Source of the DNA: GCA-002700125 sp964434385
GTDB taxonomy: Bacteria; Chloroflexota; Dehalococcoidia; Lucifugimonadales; Lucifugimonadaceae
NCBI GenBank assembly: GCA_964434385.1
Contig: CAYSUW010000015.1
Span: 1-35,646, forward strand
Length of the DNA: 35,646 bases
Reading direction: 5' to 3'
Shown here: piece after piece, positions 7,640 through 14,762 of the stretch
Layout: every line of letters starts with the position of its first letter
Position numbering within the stretch: position 1 is the stretch's first letter
Notes under the pieces: generated by a model
Database searches by the model: none
What the model was told of the DNA's origin: nothing
What the model saw: the letters and a program-made list of their open reading frames with translations, nothing else
Translations under genes and position numbers: made by a program

Positions 7640-8671
7640 TTATTTTTTCCAAGATAAATTATTGTCTAAAAGACCATCTTCAACCAATCTAGTTAAATTT
7701 TTTAACCTAATAAATTTTCCTGACAGATAATCATCTTTGGTAAGACCTATCTTTTGAAATTCTTCATAAAGTTTTTTCACACCATTATAAGGATCGAATT
7801 CAAATTTAAAATCAGGAAAGTGAGTTTTCATTTTCTTAAAAGAAGCCTTGTATGTCCTTTGATCTTCATTATTTTTTTCTAAGATTTCTACTTTTGTACC
7901 TTTAATAATTTTTCCAACTACTTCAGCAAGTTTAAAGATTTGAATATTAAGTTCTTCAGTTCCATTATTGAAAATTTCTCCACTTATTAGATTTAAAGGA
8001 GCTTTGGATACTTCTATAAAAGATCTACTAATATCGCCAACATATACTACTGGTCTCCAAGGTTCACCATTTCCTTTAATAATTATTTTTCCTGTGCACA
8101 TTGCTGAACCTACAAAATCGTTTGTTACAGTGTCAAATCTCATAAATTCCGATAAACCATATACTGTCCCATTTCTTAATGAAACTGGTGCGAATTTAGA
8201 ATCAGCTAGTTTTAGTATTTCTTTTTCTGCTACCACTTTACTTTTTGCATAGTCTGTTTTGGGATCTACAGGAGAAGTTTCATCAACCACTTCTAAATCA
8301 GATTCTCCATACATTATGCAACTCGAAGAAAATATAAATTTAGATACTCCTATAGACTTTGAGAATCTAGCTAATTGTAAAGAAGCTGAATTGTTAATAT
8401 CATCAGTCCATTTTGTATTTAAATTTCCAATTGGATCATTACTCAGAGCAGCTAGATGAAAAACAGTATCTATTCCCTTTAAATCTTTCTTTTCAATATC
8501 CCTTAGGTCCTTTTTGATAGATTTAAAAGGTGGATTTAAAGGATAATTGTCAAATTTACAATCTTCAAAATAACCGTTGTCTATCCCTATTACTTCATGA
8601 CCTAATTTTAAAAGTTTTCTTGTTAGGTCAGAACCAATATATCCTTTATGGCCTGTTACCAAATACCTCAT
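7640..8671 (-). CDS. NAD-dependent nucleotide-sugar epimerase/dehydratase
   Basis: A 343-residue extended SDR. It has the coenzyme loop TGHKGYIG (6-13), IDNGYFED for the ribose-binding Asp region, HLAALSNDP, SSSCIMYG, the catalytic Tyr142-x-x-x-Lys146 (DYAKSK) and the substrate-binding RNGTVYG and PWRPVVYVGD blocks. Proteins of this subgroup are often found beside sugar C-methyltransferases in polysaccharide loci, which is also the case here. It probably epimerises, dehydrates or reduces the heptose- or deoxysugar-nucleotide; the exact reaction is open. It lies 10 bp from the upstream hddC-gmhB gene and 6 bp from hddA. Confidence 0.87.
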   Translation of the reverse strand: MRYLVTGHKGYIGSDLTRKLLKLGHEVIGIDNGYFEDCKFDNYPLNPPFKSIKKDLRDIEKKDLKGIDTVFHLAALSNDPIGNLNTKWTDDINNSASLQLARFSKSIGVSKFIFSSSCIMYGESDLEVVDETSPVDPKTDYAKSKVVAEKEILKLADSKFAPVSLRNGTVYGLSEFMRFDTVTNDFVGSAMCTGKIIIKGNGEPWRPVVYVGDISRSFIEVSKAPLNLISGEIFNNGTEELNIQIFKLAEVVGKIIKGTKVEILEKNNEDQRTYKASFKKMKTHFPDFKFEFDPYNGVKKLYEEFQKIGLTKDDYLSGKFIRLKNLTRLVEDGLLDNNLSWKK

Positions 8672-8681
8672 TTTTTCACCT

Positions 8682-9869
8682 TTAAAAGAGTTGTTTTACT
8701 ATATTGTCTAATCTATCATTTCCCTTAATTAAAATTGGTTTACAACCTGCTTTTTCTGCGGCTAATTTATCTCTTTCATCGTCTCCAATGAAATAGGTTT
8801 TCTCCATTATAAAATCAAAATCAAATTGGGCATGAAAAAGCATTCCTGGTTTCGGTTTTCTACAATCACAATTATCATCCCAGTTACATGTACAAACATA
8901 TATTTTTTCAATGTCTCCACCGAATGATCTTATCTCTTCTAACATTTTAGAGTGGATTTCTTCTAAATTTGCCTCTGTCATTTTTCCTCTTGATACTCCT
9001 GCTTGATTTGTAATGAGGATCACTTTAATATTTTTTTTCTTGAGTAATTTTAGACCTTCAAGAGCTCCAGATTTCCACTTCCATTTCTCCCATGAAATGA
9101 CATATTCAGCTTTAGGCATTTTCTCATTTAATACTCCGTCTCTATCCAGGAGAATAAAATTTTGATCAGAAAAATACTTTTCTGTTGTTGGTAAACGCTC
9201 AAAACTTCCAATGCTATAGTATTTATGTTTTGTTTCATAAAAGCCTAATTGAGAATTTTTAATCAGTTCGGAAAAGATAATTGATTCAAAATCTGTATTC
9301 TGACCATTAAGACTAGATAAACAAGATTTATTCATGATTATAAAGCCAATATTAACGCCATTGAGTCCTGATGATTTCCTAGAAGAATCATAATTTAAAA
9401 TGTTGTTTTTTGAGTAATAGAGATTATTTTTTGTATAATCGAATTTATTATCATATACAGTAACTTGGGCCATTTTTTTACTTGAATTGAATTTTTTTAA
9501 CATCTTTTCTGAATTCAATGGCCAATAATTATCACAGTACATCAATAAAAATAAATCTTTTAGTAGATCTTTTGCGTGATATAACCTTTTAGCAGTTTCT
9601 GCTGAACTATCTAAATTAGAAAAAGTAATATTTAAGCCTATATCTTTTGAATTATTTATACTTTTTTCTATTAAGTGAGATTTATATCCTCCTAATATCA
9701 ACACATCTGTGAAATTATTATTTTTTAACATTTTAAGTAAATGAAATAAGAATGGAGTTTTGTTAATAGGGATGAGAGGTTTTGGAGTTTCTTTAGTCAA
9801 TGGCATCATTCTCTCACCCAAACCTCCAGCTAATATTACTGATTGTGAAAGATTAAAATTACTCTTCAT
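8682..9869 (-). CDS. Fused heptose-1-P guanylyltransferase / heptose-1,7-bisphosphate phosphatase
   Basis: A 395-residue two-domain protein. Residues 10-233 are a nucleotidyltransferase like HddC, with LAGGLGERMMPLTKETPKPL at 13-32 and a CDN metal-binding site at 112-114. Residues about 237-395 are a GmhB-type HAD phosphatase: LDRDGVLN with Asp242 and Asp244, TNQAGVSRG, the zinc loop with Cys326, 328, 334 and 336 leading into RKPKPGM, and GDDERD at 362-367. Together they would remove the C7 phosphate from the heptose bisphosphate and then transfer GMP to C1, giving GDP-heptose. The usual zinc-loop His is Cys328 here. The gene overlaps gmhA by 4 bp (ATGA), so it is translationally coupled to it. 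Confidence 0.87.
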   Translation of the reverse strand: MKSNFNLSQSVILAGGLGERMMPLTKETPKPLIPINKTPFLFHLLKMLKNNNFTDVLILGGYKSHLIEKSINNSKDIGLNITFSNLDSSAETAKRLYHAKDLLKDLFLLMYCDNYWPLNSEKMLKKFNSSKKMAQVTVYDNKFDYTKNNLYYSKNNILNYDSSRKSSGLNGVNIGFIIMNKSCLSSLNGQNTDFESIIFSELIKNSQLGFYETKHKYYSIGSFERLPTTEKYFSDQNFILLDRDGVLNEKMPKAEYVISWEKWKWKSGALEGLKLLKKKNIKVILITNQAGVSRGKMTEANLEEIHSKMLEEIRSFGGDIEKIYVCTCNWDDNCDCRKPKPGMLFHAQFDFDFIMEKTYFIGDDERDKLAAEKAGCKPILIKGNDRLDNIVKQLF

Positions 9870-10426
9870 GAAAGAAATTCGGATATCATATGACAGACAG
9901 TTAAATGAATATTTTCTACCAGTCCATAATCTCCAATATTTGATTTAATTAGTAAATAATCGTCAATTTTTTTTAGAAGAATTCCACCATCAAATCCTAA
10001 AAACCCAATTGTTTTCACTCCATTGGATTTACAATAATCAACTGCTTTTACAAGATTTTCAGAATTTCCACTTGCTGAAATTACGATCAATAAGTCTTTG
10101 TCTGTGATATTTCCATCTATTTGAAATCGAAAGATTTCATCATAAGAAATGTCATTTGAGATTGCTGTTATCAATGAGATGTTATCAGTGAGACATGTAA
10201 CTTTGATACTAGGTCTACTTGTTTCTTTACTTGTAGCTTTTGTTATGTCATTAACAAAATGAGATGCAGTTGAAGAACTTCCACCATTTCCAGCCAAATA
10301 TAAAGTCCCTCCATTATTTTTAAGTGCTAGAATTTCTAATGCTATTCTTTCAACGGATTTTATATCTATATTTTGTAGTGCCGTTAAATTATTTTTTACA
10401 ATTTGATTTAAATCAGTATTTTCCAT
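9866..10426 (-). CDS. gmhA: Phosphoheptose isomerase
   Basis: A 186-residue SIS-domain protein matching GmhA in length and layout. It converts sedoheptulose 7-phosphate to D-glycero-D-manno-heptose 7-phosphate in the cytoplasm. Visible motifs are GNGGSSSTASHF at 47-57, the phosphate loop SASGNSENL at 118-126, and the C-terminal metal-site helix VENIHLTVCHM. Compared with E. coli GmhA, the zinc ligand Glu65 is Asp60 here and Gln172 is Glu171, while His56 and the C-terminal histidines are kept. It is first in the tight gmhA, hddC-gmhB, epimerase, hddA, methyltransferase set, after a 110-bp gap. Confidence 0.9.
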   Translation of the reverse strand: MENTDLNQIVKNNLTALQNIDIKSVERIALEILALKNNGGTLYLAGNGGSSSTASHFVNDITKATSKETSRPSIKVTCLTDNISLITAISNDISYDEIFRFQIDGNITDKDLLIVISASGNSENLVKAVDYCKSNGVKTIGFLGFDGGILLKKIDDYLLIKSNIGDYGLVENIHLTVCHMISEFLS

Positions 10427-10536
10427 TTTGAAGTAATATGATGGATAAAGTAATTTCCTATGAATTTCGATTATATATTATATTATTTTTTTTATAGAAC
10501 AATATTCTAATTTTAACGAATATGAGATAGCTTATA

Positions 10537-11427
10537 TTAGTTTTTATCGAGAATACACCGTCTGATACCTTCTGTGATATCTACTTTAGGCATCCAGTCA
10601 ATTTCTTTGATCAATTTATTATTGTTAGCATAAAAATTTATGGTATTTTTTTTATCTAAAACTTCATTTAATTTAGAATTATCAGAAATCTTCATTTCAG
10701 ATTTAATTATTTCTTGAATTTTATGATTAGATATGGATGCACCATAGCCTAGATTATATGCTCCTCCAGGGACATTATTTTTAATAATTCCCCATATTGC
10801 TGATGTCACATCATCTACATGTATAAAATCATGAGAATCCCAGGGATTATTAATCACTGGGATTTGATTGTTTTTCAAAGCTGTTATTAAGTATGGGATA
10901 AGCGAATTGTCTCGTTGATATTGCCCATAGACGTAAAAAAGTTTCAAGTTAATATAATTTATGTTATTTAATTTACATTTTTCTTTAAAAATTTTATCCA
11001 GAGAAATTTTTGCCCAGGTGAAATCATCTTTTGGTTGCTTTTCATTTGTTTCATCAGTTTTTCCTATAGGGTTGAAATATTCTGCACAACTTCCCATTGA
11101 AATAAACTTTGAGCATTTTGTTTCTTCTAATATGAACTCAAAAAATTTTATAGATTTTTCCAAATTATATTTGCAATTAGATAAAGAAAAATCTGGAATT
11201 CCTTTCCACGCTAGATTAAGCACTATTTCGGGGTCAAATTGAATGATTTCATTGGAATATTTGGAGAAATTTTCAAAGTCGCAATTTAGATATCTTAAAT
11301 TATTAAAGATATCTGTCTTTTGGACTGATTTAGAATTTGCAATAGATAATAGGTTGCAATTTTCTGGAGTTGCTTTGAAGAGATTTTTTCCTAAAAATCC
11401 TGTTATCCCAGTTACTAATAATTTCAT
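10537..11427 (-). CDS. NAD-dependent sugar-nucleotide epimerase/reductase, Tyr to Phe variant
   Basis: A 296-residue extended SDR with the NAD loop TGITGFLG (6-13), SMGSCAEYF (110-118), FYVYGQYQ and the C-terminal YNLGYGASIS. The catalytic Tyr-x-x-x-Lys position reads Phe136-Thr-Trp-Ala-Lys140, so the proton-donating tyrosine is missing. This points either to a changed mechanism or to a non-catalytic role. Together with the 3,5-epimerase 2 bp upstream it resembles the epimerase/reductase pairs that tailor 4-keto sugar nucleotides, including GDP-deoxyheptoses in Campylobacter. The exact product is inference. Confidence 0.8.
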   Translation of the reverse strand: MKLLVTGITGFLGKNLFKATPENCNLLSIANSKSVQKTDIFNNLRYLNCDFENFSKYSNEIIQFDPEIVLNLAWKGIPDFSLSNCKYNLEKSIKFFEFILEETKCSKFISMGSCAEYFNPIGKTDETNEKQPKDDFTWAKISLDKIFKEKCKLNNINYINLKLFYVYGQYQRDNSLIPYLITALKNNQIPVINNPWDSHDFIHVDDVTSAIWGIIKNNVPGGAYNLGYGASISNHKIQEIIKSEMKISDNSKLNEVLDKKNTINFYANNNKLIKEIDWMPKVDITEGIRRCILDKN

Positions 11428-11429
11428 GA

Positions 11430-11960
11430 TTATATTTTTATAAAAGGGTGGTTATTATCTTTTTCAGAAATAATTAGAGGTTCAGTTGGCCATTCAAAAT
11501 TAAAGCTAGGATCTTTAAAGTTCACTCCTCTTTCGTGTTCTGGAGAATATATTTGTGAAGAGTAATAGTGTACTAAAGTGTTGTTTTTCATTGTTAAGAA
11601 GGCATTTGCACATCCTTTGGGCACATGAATACTTAATCTGTTTTGAGTGTTCAAAGTAGCGGCAAACCATTTTTTATATGTATCAGATTCTTTCCTTAAA
11701 TCTAGTACCACATCATATATTTCTCCATCAACACAAGTCATAGTTTTAGCTTCTTGGAATGGTTCAAGTTGATAGTGAAATCCTCTCAATGTATATGCCG
11801 ATTTATTGTAAGAGAGATTTGCTTGCTTTATGTCTTTATCTAGCCCATTATTGCTGAATTCTTTTTGACAATAATTTCTCATAAAAGAACCCCGTTCATC
11901 TGAGAATGGTTCAGGAGTGACAAGGTAGACACCTTTAATATTTTGTTCCTGGAATATCAT
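11430..11960 (-). CDS. rfbC: dTDP-4-dehydrorhamnose 3,5-epimerase-like cupin
   Basis: A 176-residue RmlC-family epimerase. It carries SDERGSF near the N-terminus, LRGFHYQ with catalytic His62, Lys72, DVVLDLRKESDTY, VPKGCANAF and the C-terminal Tyr-containing stretch ending YSPEHERGVNFKDP, all in the order of RmlC. It epimerises C3 and/or C5 of a 4-keto-6-deoxy sugar nucleotide. None of rmlA, rmlB or rmlD is in the window, and heptose genes follow. It may therefore act on a GDP-deoxyheptose intermediate (compare DdahB/MlghB) rather than dTDP-rhamnose, so the symbol names the family, not a proven substrate. It is probably the first gene of the sugar operon. Confidence 0.85.
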   Translation of the reverse strand: MIFQEQNIKGVYLVTPEPFSDERGSFMRNYCQKEFSNNGLDKDIKQANLSYNKSAYTLRGFHYQLEPFQEAKTMTCVDGEIYDVVLDLRKESDTYKKWFAATLNTQNRLSIHVPKGCANAFLTMKNNTLVHYYSSQIYSPEHERGVNFKDPSFNFEWPTEPLIISEKDNNHPFIKI

Positions 11961-12010
11961 TTTCTTAAAATTATGTATTTATTTTTAATAATCTAATAAT
12001 ATGCTAATAA

Positions 12011-12265
12011 TTAAATACCTTCCCTATAATTTTTTCTATAAAAATAAGTACAAACTATTAACAATACTAATCCGGTACCAAGTTGAATAGATGGTACCCA
12101 CTTACCCCAAAACAAACCTTCTGCTATGCAAAATAATATTCCAAATGGAAAAGATATTAATCCCCATACGAAACCTATTCTGAACCCAATTATTATTGTA
12201 TAAAGATAACCAACACAGAAAAGTATTAAGCCTATAGTGATGCCAAGTTTTAAAATAGATTTCAC
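12011..12265 (-). CDS. Small membrane protein
   Basis: An 84-residue hydrophobic protein with two or three predicted membrane helices (about 7-29, 33-50 and 60-77) and a basic tail RKNYREGI. No family is recognised. It starts with GTG at 12265, one base after the stop of the 51-residue membrane protein gene, so the two are probably translated together. Confidence 0.6.
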   Translation of the reverse strand: MKSILKLGITIGLILFCVGYLYTIIIGFRIGFVWGLISFPFGILFCIAEGLFWGKWVPSIQLGTGLVLLIVCTYFYRKNYREGI

Positions 12266-12266
12266 T

Positions 12267-12422
12267 TTAACCTTGACACATATTCATGATGTACATTATA
12301 GGAATCAATAATATTAATGCTATTAGTAAATTTATAAAAAATTTACCCTGTTTTGCTGATGAATAGTCTATTGGTTCTTGTTTTTCTTCTTGTTTTTCTT
12401 CTTGGTTGTTTTTCTCTGTCAT
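12267..12422 (-). CDS. Single-span membrane protein of 51 residues
   Basis: A short ORF starting ATG at 12422. It has a charged N-terminal half containing a repeated Glu-Glu-Lys-Gln unit (residues 8-15), then one hydrophobic helix at about 28-46 (FFINLLIALILLIPIMYIM), ending NMCQG. The arrangement suggests a type II or tail-anchored small membrane protein. An AAGGAG lies upstream but 13 nt from the ATG, which is a long spacing. The downstream 84-residue gene begins one base after this stop, which supports it being real. No function is known. Confidence 0.55.
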   Translation of the reverse strand: MTEKNNQEEKQEEKQEPIDYSSAKQGKFFINLLIALILLIPIMYIMNMCQG

Positions 12423-12510
12423 TGTTTAATTACATCTCCTTATTTTGAGTTTATCCTAATTTTTTAACCTCTCATATTACACATAGCGTTAAACACATTT
12501 ATTTCAACAG

Positions 12511-12699
12511 TTAACATAAATCTCCAACACAAATGTCTCTCATTTTTTCACTTTGAACTCCTTGAAATCCACCTTTAATAGTGTAAAGTATTGAAATTTC
12601 CAAACTAACAAAAATGATTAAAAGAATATTCAACAATAGTAACAAATAGGTTCTTTTTTTTGTTAGGTAGGTATTTAATGAGGTTAAATTTTTATACAT
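12511..12699 (-). CDS. Small single-span membrane protein, paralogue of 13799-14017
   Basis: A 62-residue protein beginning MYKNLTSLNTYL, followed by KKR and one hydrophobic helix (YLLLLLNILLIIFVSLEISI), with a C-terminal tail ending in CVGDLC. It resembles the 72-residue protein at 13799-14017. Both share a Leu/Asn-rich start, KRxYLL, LNIxLxxF, LEIxI and a Cys-Gly-Leu-Cys-like tail. The frame is open to an earlier ATG at 12741, which would add 14 residues. I chose 12699 because it aligns the N-terminus with the paralogue. There is no SD at either start. Function unknown. Confidence 0.55.
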   Translation of the reverse strand: MYKNLTSLNTYLTKKRTYLLLLLNILLIIFVSLEISILYTIKGGFQGVQSEKMRDICVGDLC

Positions 12700-12809
12700 A
12701 TCTAATATTATTGTAATGACAAACTTTAAATTGGTTACCATTTATTCTTATTTATTATTTAGGATCTATAAAAATTCAAATTATTAACTAGTAAGTAAGA
12801 AATTTTGAT

Positions 12810-13370
12810 TTAGTCAGTGGAAGTTAATTTATTTATTATGTTTGAACATTTCAAGATTGATTCTGATGAATCTGCACCTTGACACAAAAGAACCATGTTT
12901 CCATATATTATGTAATCAAAATATTTAGGAGTTGTGCATGTTGCAGCACCATGAGCTGACAAATAAGATGTCTTTCCACTATGTGTGTCTCCTGCACAAG
13001 TTCTTGCATCTTTCACTCCTTCTTTCCATCTAGCTTTTTCTTTCTTAACTACTGCATCTTCACCCGTTCGCTCTTCTGCATAACTAGTACCATGATCTAT
13101 AGCATCTTGATGAGAATCGTAAAATCTAATTTCATAGTCTGTCTCAGGATCTTCTTTCAAAAACCCCATATAGGCACTATTTGCTTTGGGTAAATCTTTT
13201 ACCTTATACTTTCTTGCTTTTTTAAACCCTACTGCATTTAATGAATCATAATCTAACACAACATCTGAAGATGTGATTTTTTCTATTGTTCCTGTTTCTT
13301 CCACAATTTCATCTTGAGAACAACTCAGCAAAGCAATAAAACATAGAATTGTAATTGATATCCTTTTCAT
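12810..13370 (-). CDS. Lipoprotein, paralogous family copy 2
   Basis: A 186-residue lipoprotein with signal peptide and lipobox Leu-Leu-Ser-Cys17. It shares the domain of the proteins at 66-641 and 21259-21840: GFKKARKYKVKDL, DYEIRFYDSH, YAEERTGEDA, PKYFDYIIYGN and LLCQG. Besides the conserved Cys163/Cys175 pair it has Cys125 and Cys145 in an inserted Gly/Thr/Ser-rich loop, likely a second disulfide. It sits between the two paralogous single-span membrane proteins, all on the minus strand. Function unknown; an envelope location is the firm part. Confidence 0.8.
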   Translation of the reverse strand: MKRISITILCFIALLSCSQDEIVEETGTIEKITSSDVVLDYDSLNAVGFKKARKYKVKDLPKANSAYMGFLKEDPETDYEIRFYDSHQDAIDHGTSYAEERTGEDAVVKKEKARWKEGVKDARTCAGDTHSGKTSYLSAHGAATCTTPKYFDYIIYGNMVLLCQGADSSESILKCSNIINKLTSTD

Positions 13371-13460
13371 AAATTCATCATACAGAATTTGAGTATTTTA
13401 ATACAAATTTGAACTACAAATGAAAAGGTGTTAAGTGTAGCTATTTAGGTCTTTGGATGG

Positions 13461-13778
13461 TCATAATTCGTTCTCACTTCTTATTGGGTTGAACGTGATT
13501 CTGCTCAAAATATTATTACCAGTATTTTTAAAATGATGAGTGCAATTGGGAGGCACAAGAATGAAGTCACCTTCAGTAATAGGATATTCAATTTCATCTA
13601 CCCAAAGAATTCCTGATCCACGAGTGATATAAACTTGATGTTCCCAATCATGGGAATGATGTTTACTAGATTCCCCTGGTTTATGATCATGATATAAGGA
13701 AACTACAGTTAGTACTCCATCTTTACTATTTAAGATTGGATTAATATAAGAGTCTTTATTTTTAATTATTGGTTTCAT
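13461..13778 (-). CDS. Small cupin-domain protein
   Basis: A 105-residue single-cupin protein. Motif 1 is HHSHDWEHQVYITRGSG (His41, His43 and Glu46 or His47 as metal ligands). Motif 2 is EGDFILVPPNCTHHFKNTG with His81 or His82. Such proteins bind a divalent metal and may act as isomerases, dioxygenases or small-molecule sensors; the sequence does not settle which. It has no signal peptide and lies between small envelope genes on the same strand. Confidence 0.82.
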   Translation of the reverse strand: MKPIIKNKDSYINPILNSKDGVLTVVSLYHDHKPGESSKHHSHDWEHQVYITRGSGILWVDEIEYPITEGDFILVPPNCTHHFKNTGNNILSRITFNPIRSENEL

Positions 13779-13798
13779 TTATTGATAATTGGCTAAAT

Positions 13799-14017
13799 TC
13801 AACTACCAACTCTAGCACATTGTCTACTACTAAGATGTCCATCATTACATAGTTCTAATCTATGTTGGCGAAATTCTTCTACAGACATTATATTAGAGCG
13901 TTCTTGGAAAATCCTGATCTCTAAAACTATAAATACTAATAATGCAATATTAAGAGTAACTAATAGATATTTTCTTTTGCTGCCAAGATTTAGATTTAGA
14001 TTTCTTAGAGTTGTCAT
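13799..14017 (-). CDS. Small single-span membrane protein, paralogue of 12511-12699
   Basis: A 72-residue protein with a short cytoplasmic Leu/Asn-rich N-terminus (NLNLNL), SKRK, and one membrane helix (YLLVTLNIALLVFIVLEIRI). Its polar C-terminal tail has LCNDGHLSSRQCARVGS, with two cysteines. It resembles the protein at 12511-12699 in the basic pre-helix motif, the LNI and LEI helix signatures and the tail cysteines. No SD is evident. No function is known. Confidence 0.6.
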   Translation of the reverse strand: MTTLRNLNLNLGSKRKYLLVTLNIALLVFIVLEIRIFQERSNIMSVEEFRQHRLELCNDGHLSSRQCARVGS

Positions 14018-14034
14018 GATTTTTTATTATTTCG

Positions 14035-14253
14035 TTAATTTGTTAAAACATCAAATATACTTGATAATGCTCCACTTTTTTTACCTTTGAAAATTTCAGT
14101 ATAGCCACATTTAGTACAGGAAATAGTAGTAAAATTATTGCTTTGCATATTGAGGAATTTACTTAAACCTGAACCAGTGGTGCTGATTTTCCCTTCTTCG
14201 TAAGTTTGATTTTTACATTTTCCACATGAATATTCTAATTTCTTTTCTTCCAT
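14035..14253 (-). CDS. Zinc-ribbon protein (DUF2082-like)
   Basis: A 72-residue two-CxxC zinc ribbon: CGKC near the N-terminus, a STTGSGLSKFLNMQSNNF middle and CTKCGYTEIF. This matches the family of putative nucleic-acid-binding Zn-ribbon proteins (zinc_ribbon_13 type). The frame is open to 14307, but I take the internal ATG at 14253. It has an excellent GGGAG SD 7 nt upstream, and the family begins close to the first CxxC. The longer form would also overlap the preceding gene. Its role is undefined; by family, probably nucleic-acid or protein binding. Confidence 0.75.
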   Translation of the reverse strand: MEEKKLEYSCGKCKNQTYEEGKISTTGSGLSKFLNMQSNNFTTISCTKCGYTEIFKGKKSGALSSIFDVLTN

Positions 14254-14294
14254 ATCTTCTCTCCCTTTTTTTCTGGTTGATTTGTTAATGATAT

Positions 14295-14762
14295 TTAATC
14301 TTTCCATCTTTGAGAAGTAAAAGTAGATGGTTTAGAGTTTTTTATAGAGAATTCTCTAGCATCTATTAAACTTTGTTTGTTTAACGAATTTTGTTCATAT
14401 CCTTTTTCTATAACATTATAATATTTTAAAGAAGGCTCCCCATATCCATTATATGAAGATGTCATTTTGTAGTACAAAACTTTATTTTGTTTTTCTTCAA
14501 TGTCTATTTCAAAGTATTCTTTCTTATATAGTGTTGGAACTCCTTCATATCTATCGAGAGACTTTTCATCTTTTTGAGAAATTTTGAAAATCACTCCATT
14601 TACTTCAGAGCCAACATTTTTTTCTATATCTGCTACTGTTCTAAAGACAAGTTTGAAATTCTTTAAAATGAAAGACATGAAAACTTTCGAATCAGGGCAT
14701 CTATCTTTCATTTGCGCCAAATGAAGATTGCTACCATACGCAAAATATAAAGTTTTACTCAT
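14295..14762 (-). CDS. Gamma-glutamylcyclotransferase-like (AIG2/GGCT) protein
   Basis: A 155-residue GGCT-fold protein. It has the substrate loop YGSNL at residues 9-13 and a catalytic glutamate at Glu73 in RYEGVPTLYKKEY. By family it cyclises gamma-glutamyl amines or peptides to 5-oxoproline; members differ widely in substrate, so only the general class is safe. The start overlaps the end of the upstream MFS gene by 8 bp, implying co-translation. Confidence 0.85.
   Translation of the reverse strand: MSKTLYFAYGSNLHLAQMKDRCPDSKVFMSFILKNFKLVFRTVADIEKNVGSEVNGVIFKISQKDEKSLDRYEGVPTLYKKEYFEIDIEEKQNKVLYYKMTSSYNGYGEPSLKYYNVIEKGYEQNSLNKQSLIDAREFSIKNSKPSTFTSQRWKD

Noticed and set aside
12699..12741. 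Longer start of the small membrane protein at 12741
   Set aside because: It adds 14 residues with no SD, while the ATG at 12699 aligns with the paralogue's N-terminus.
14254..14307. Upstream extension of the zinc-ribbon ORF
   Set aside because: It would overlap the GGCT gene, and the internal ATG at 14253 has a strong GGGAG SD.
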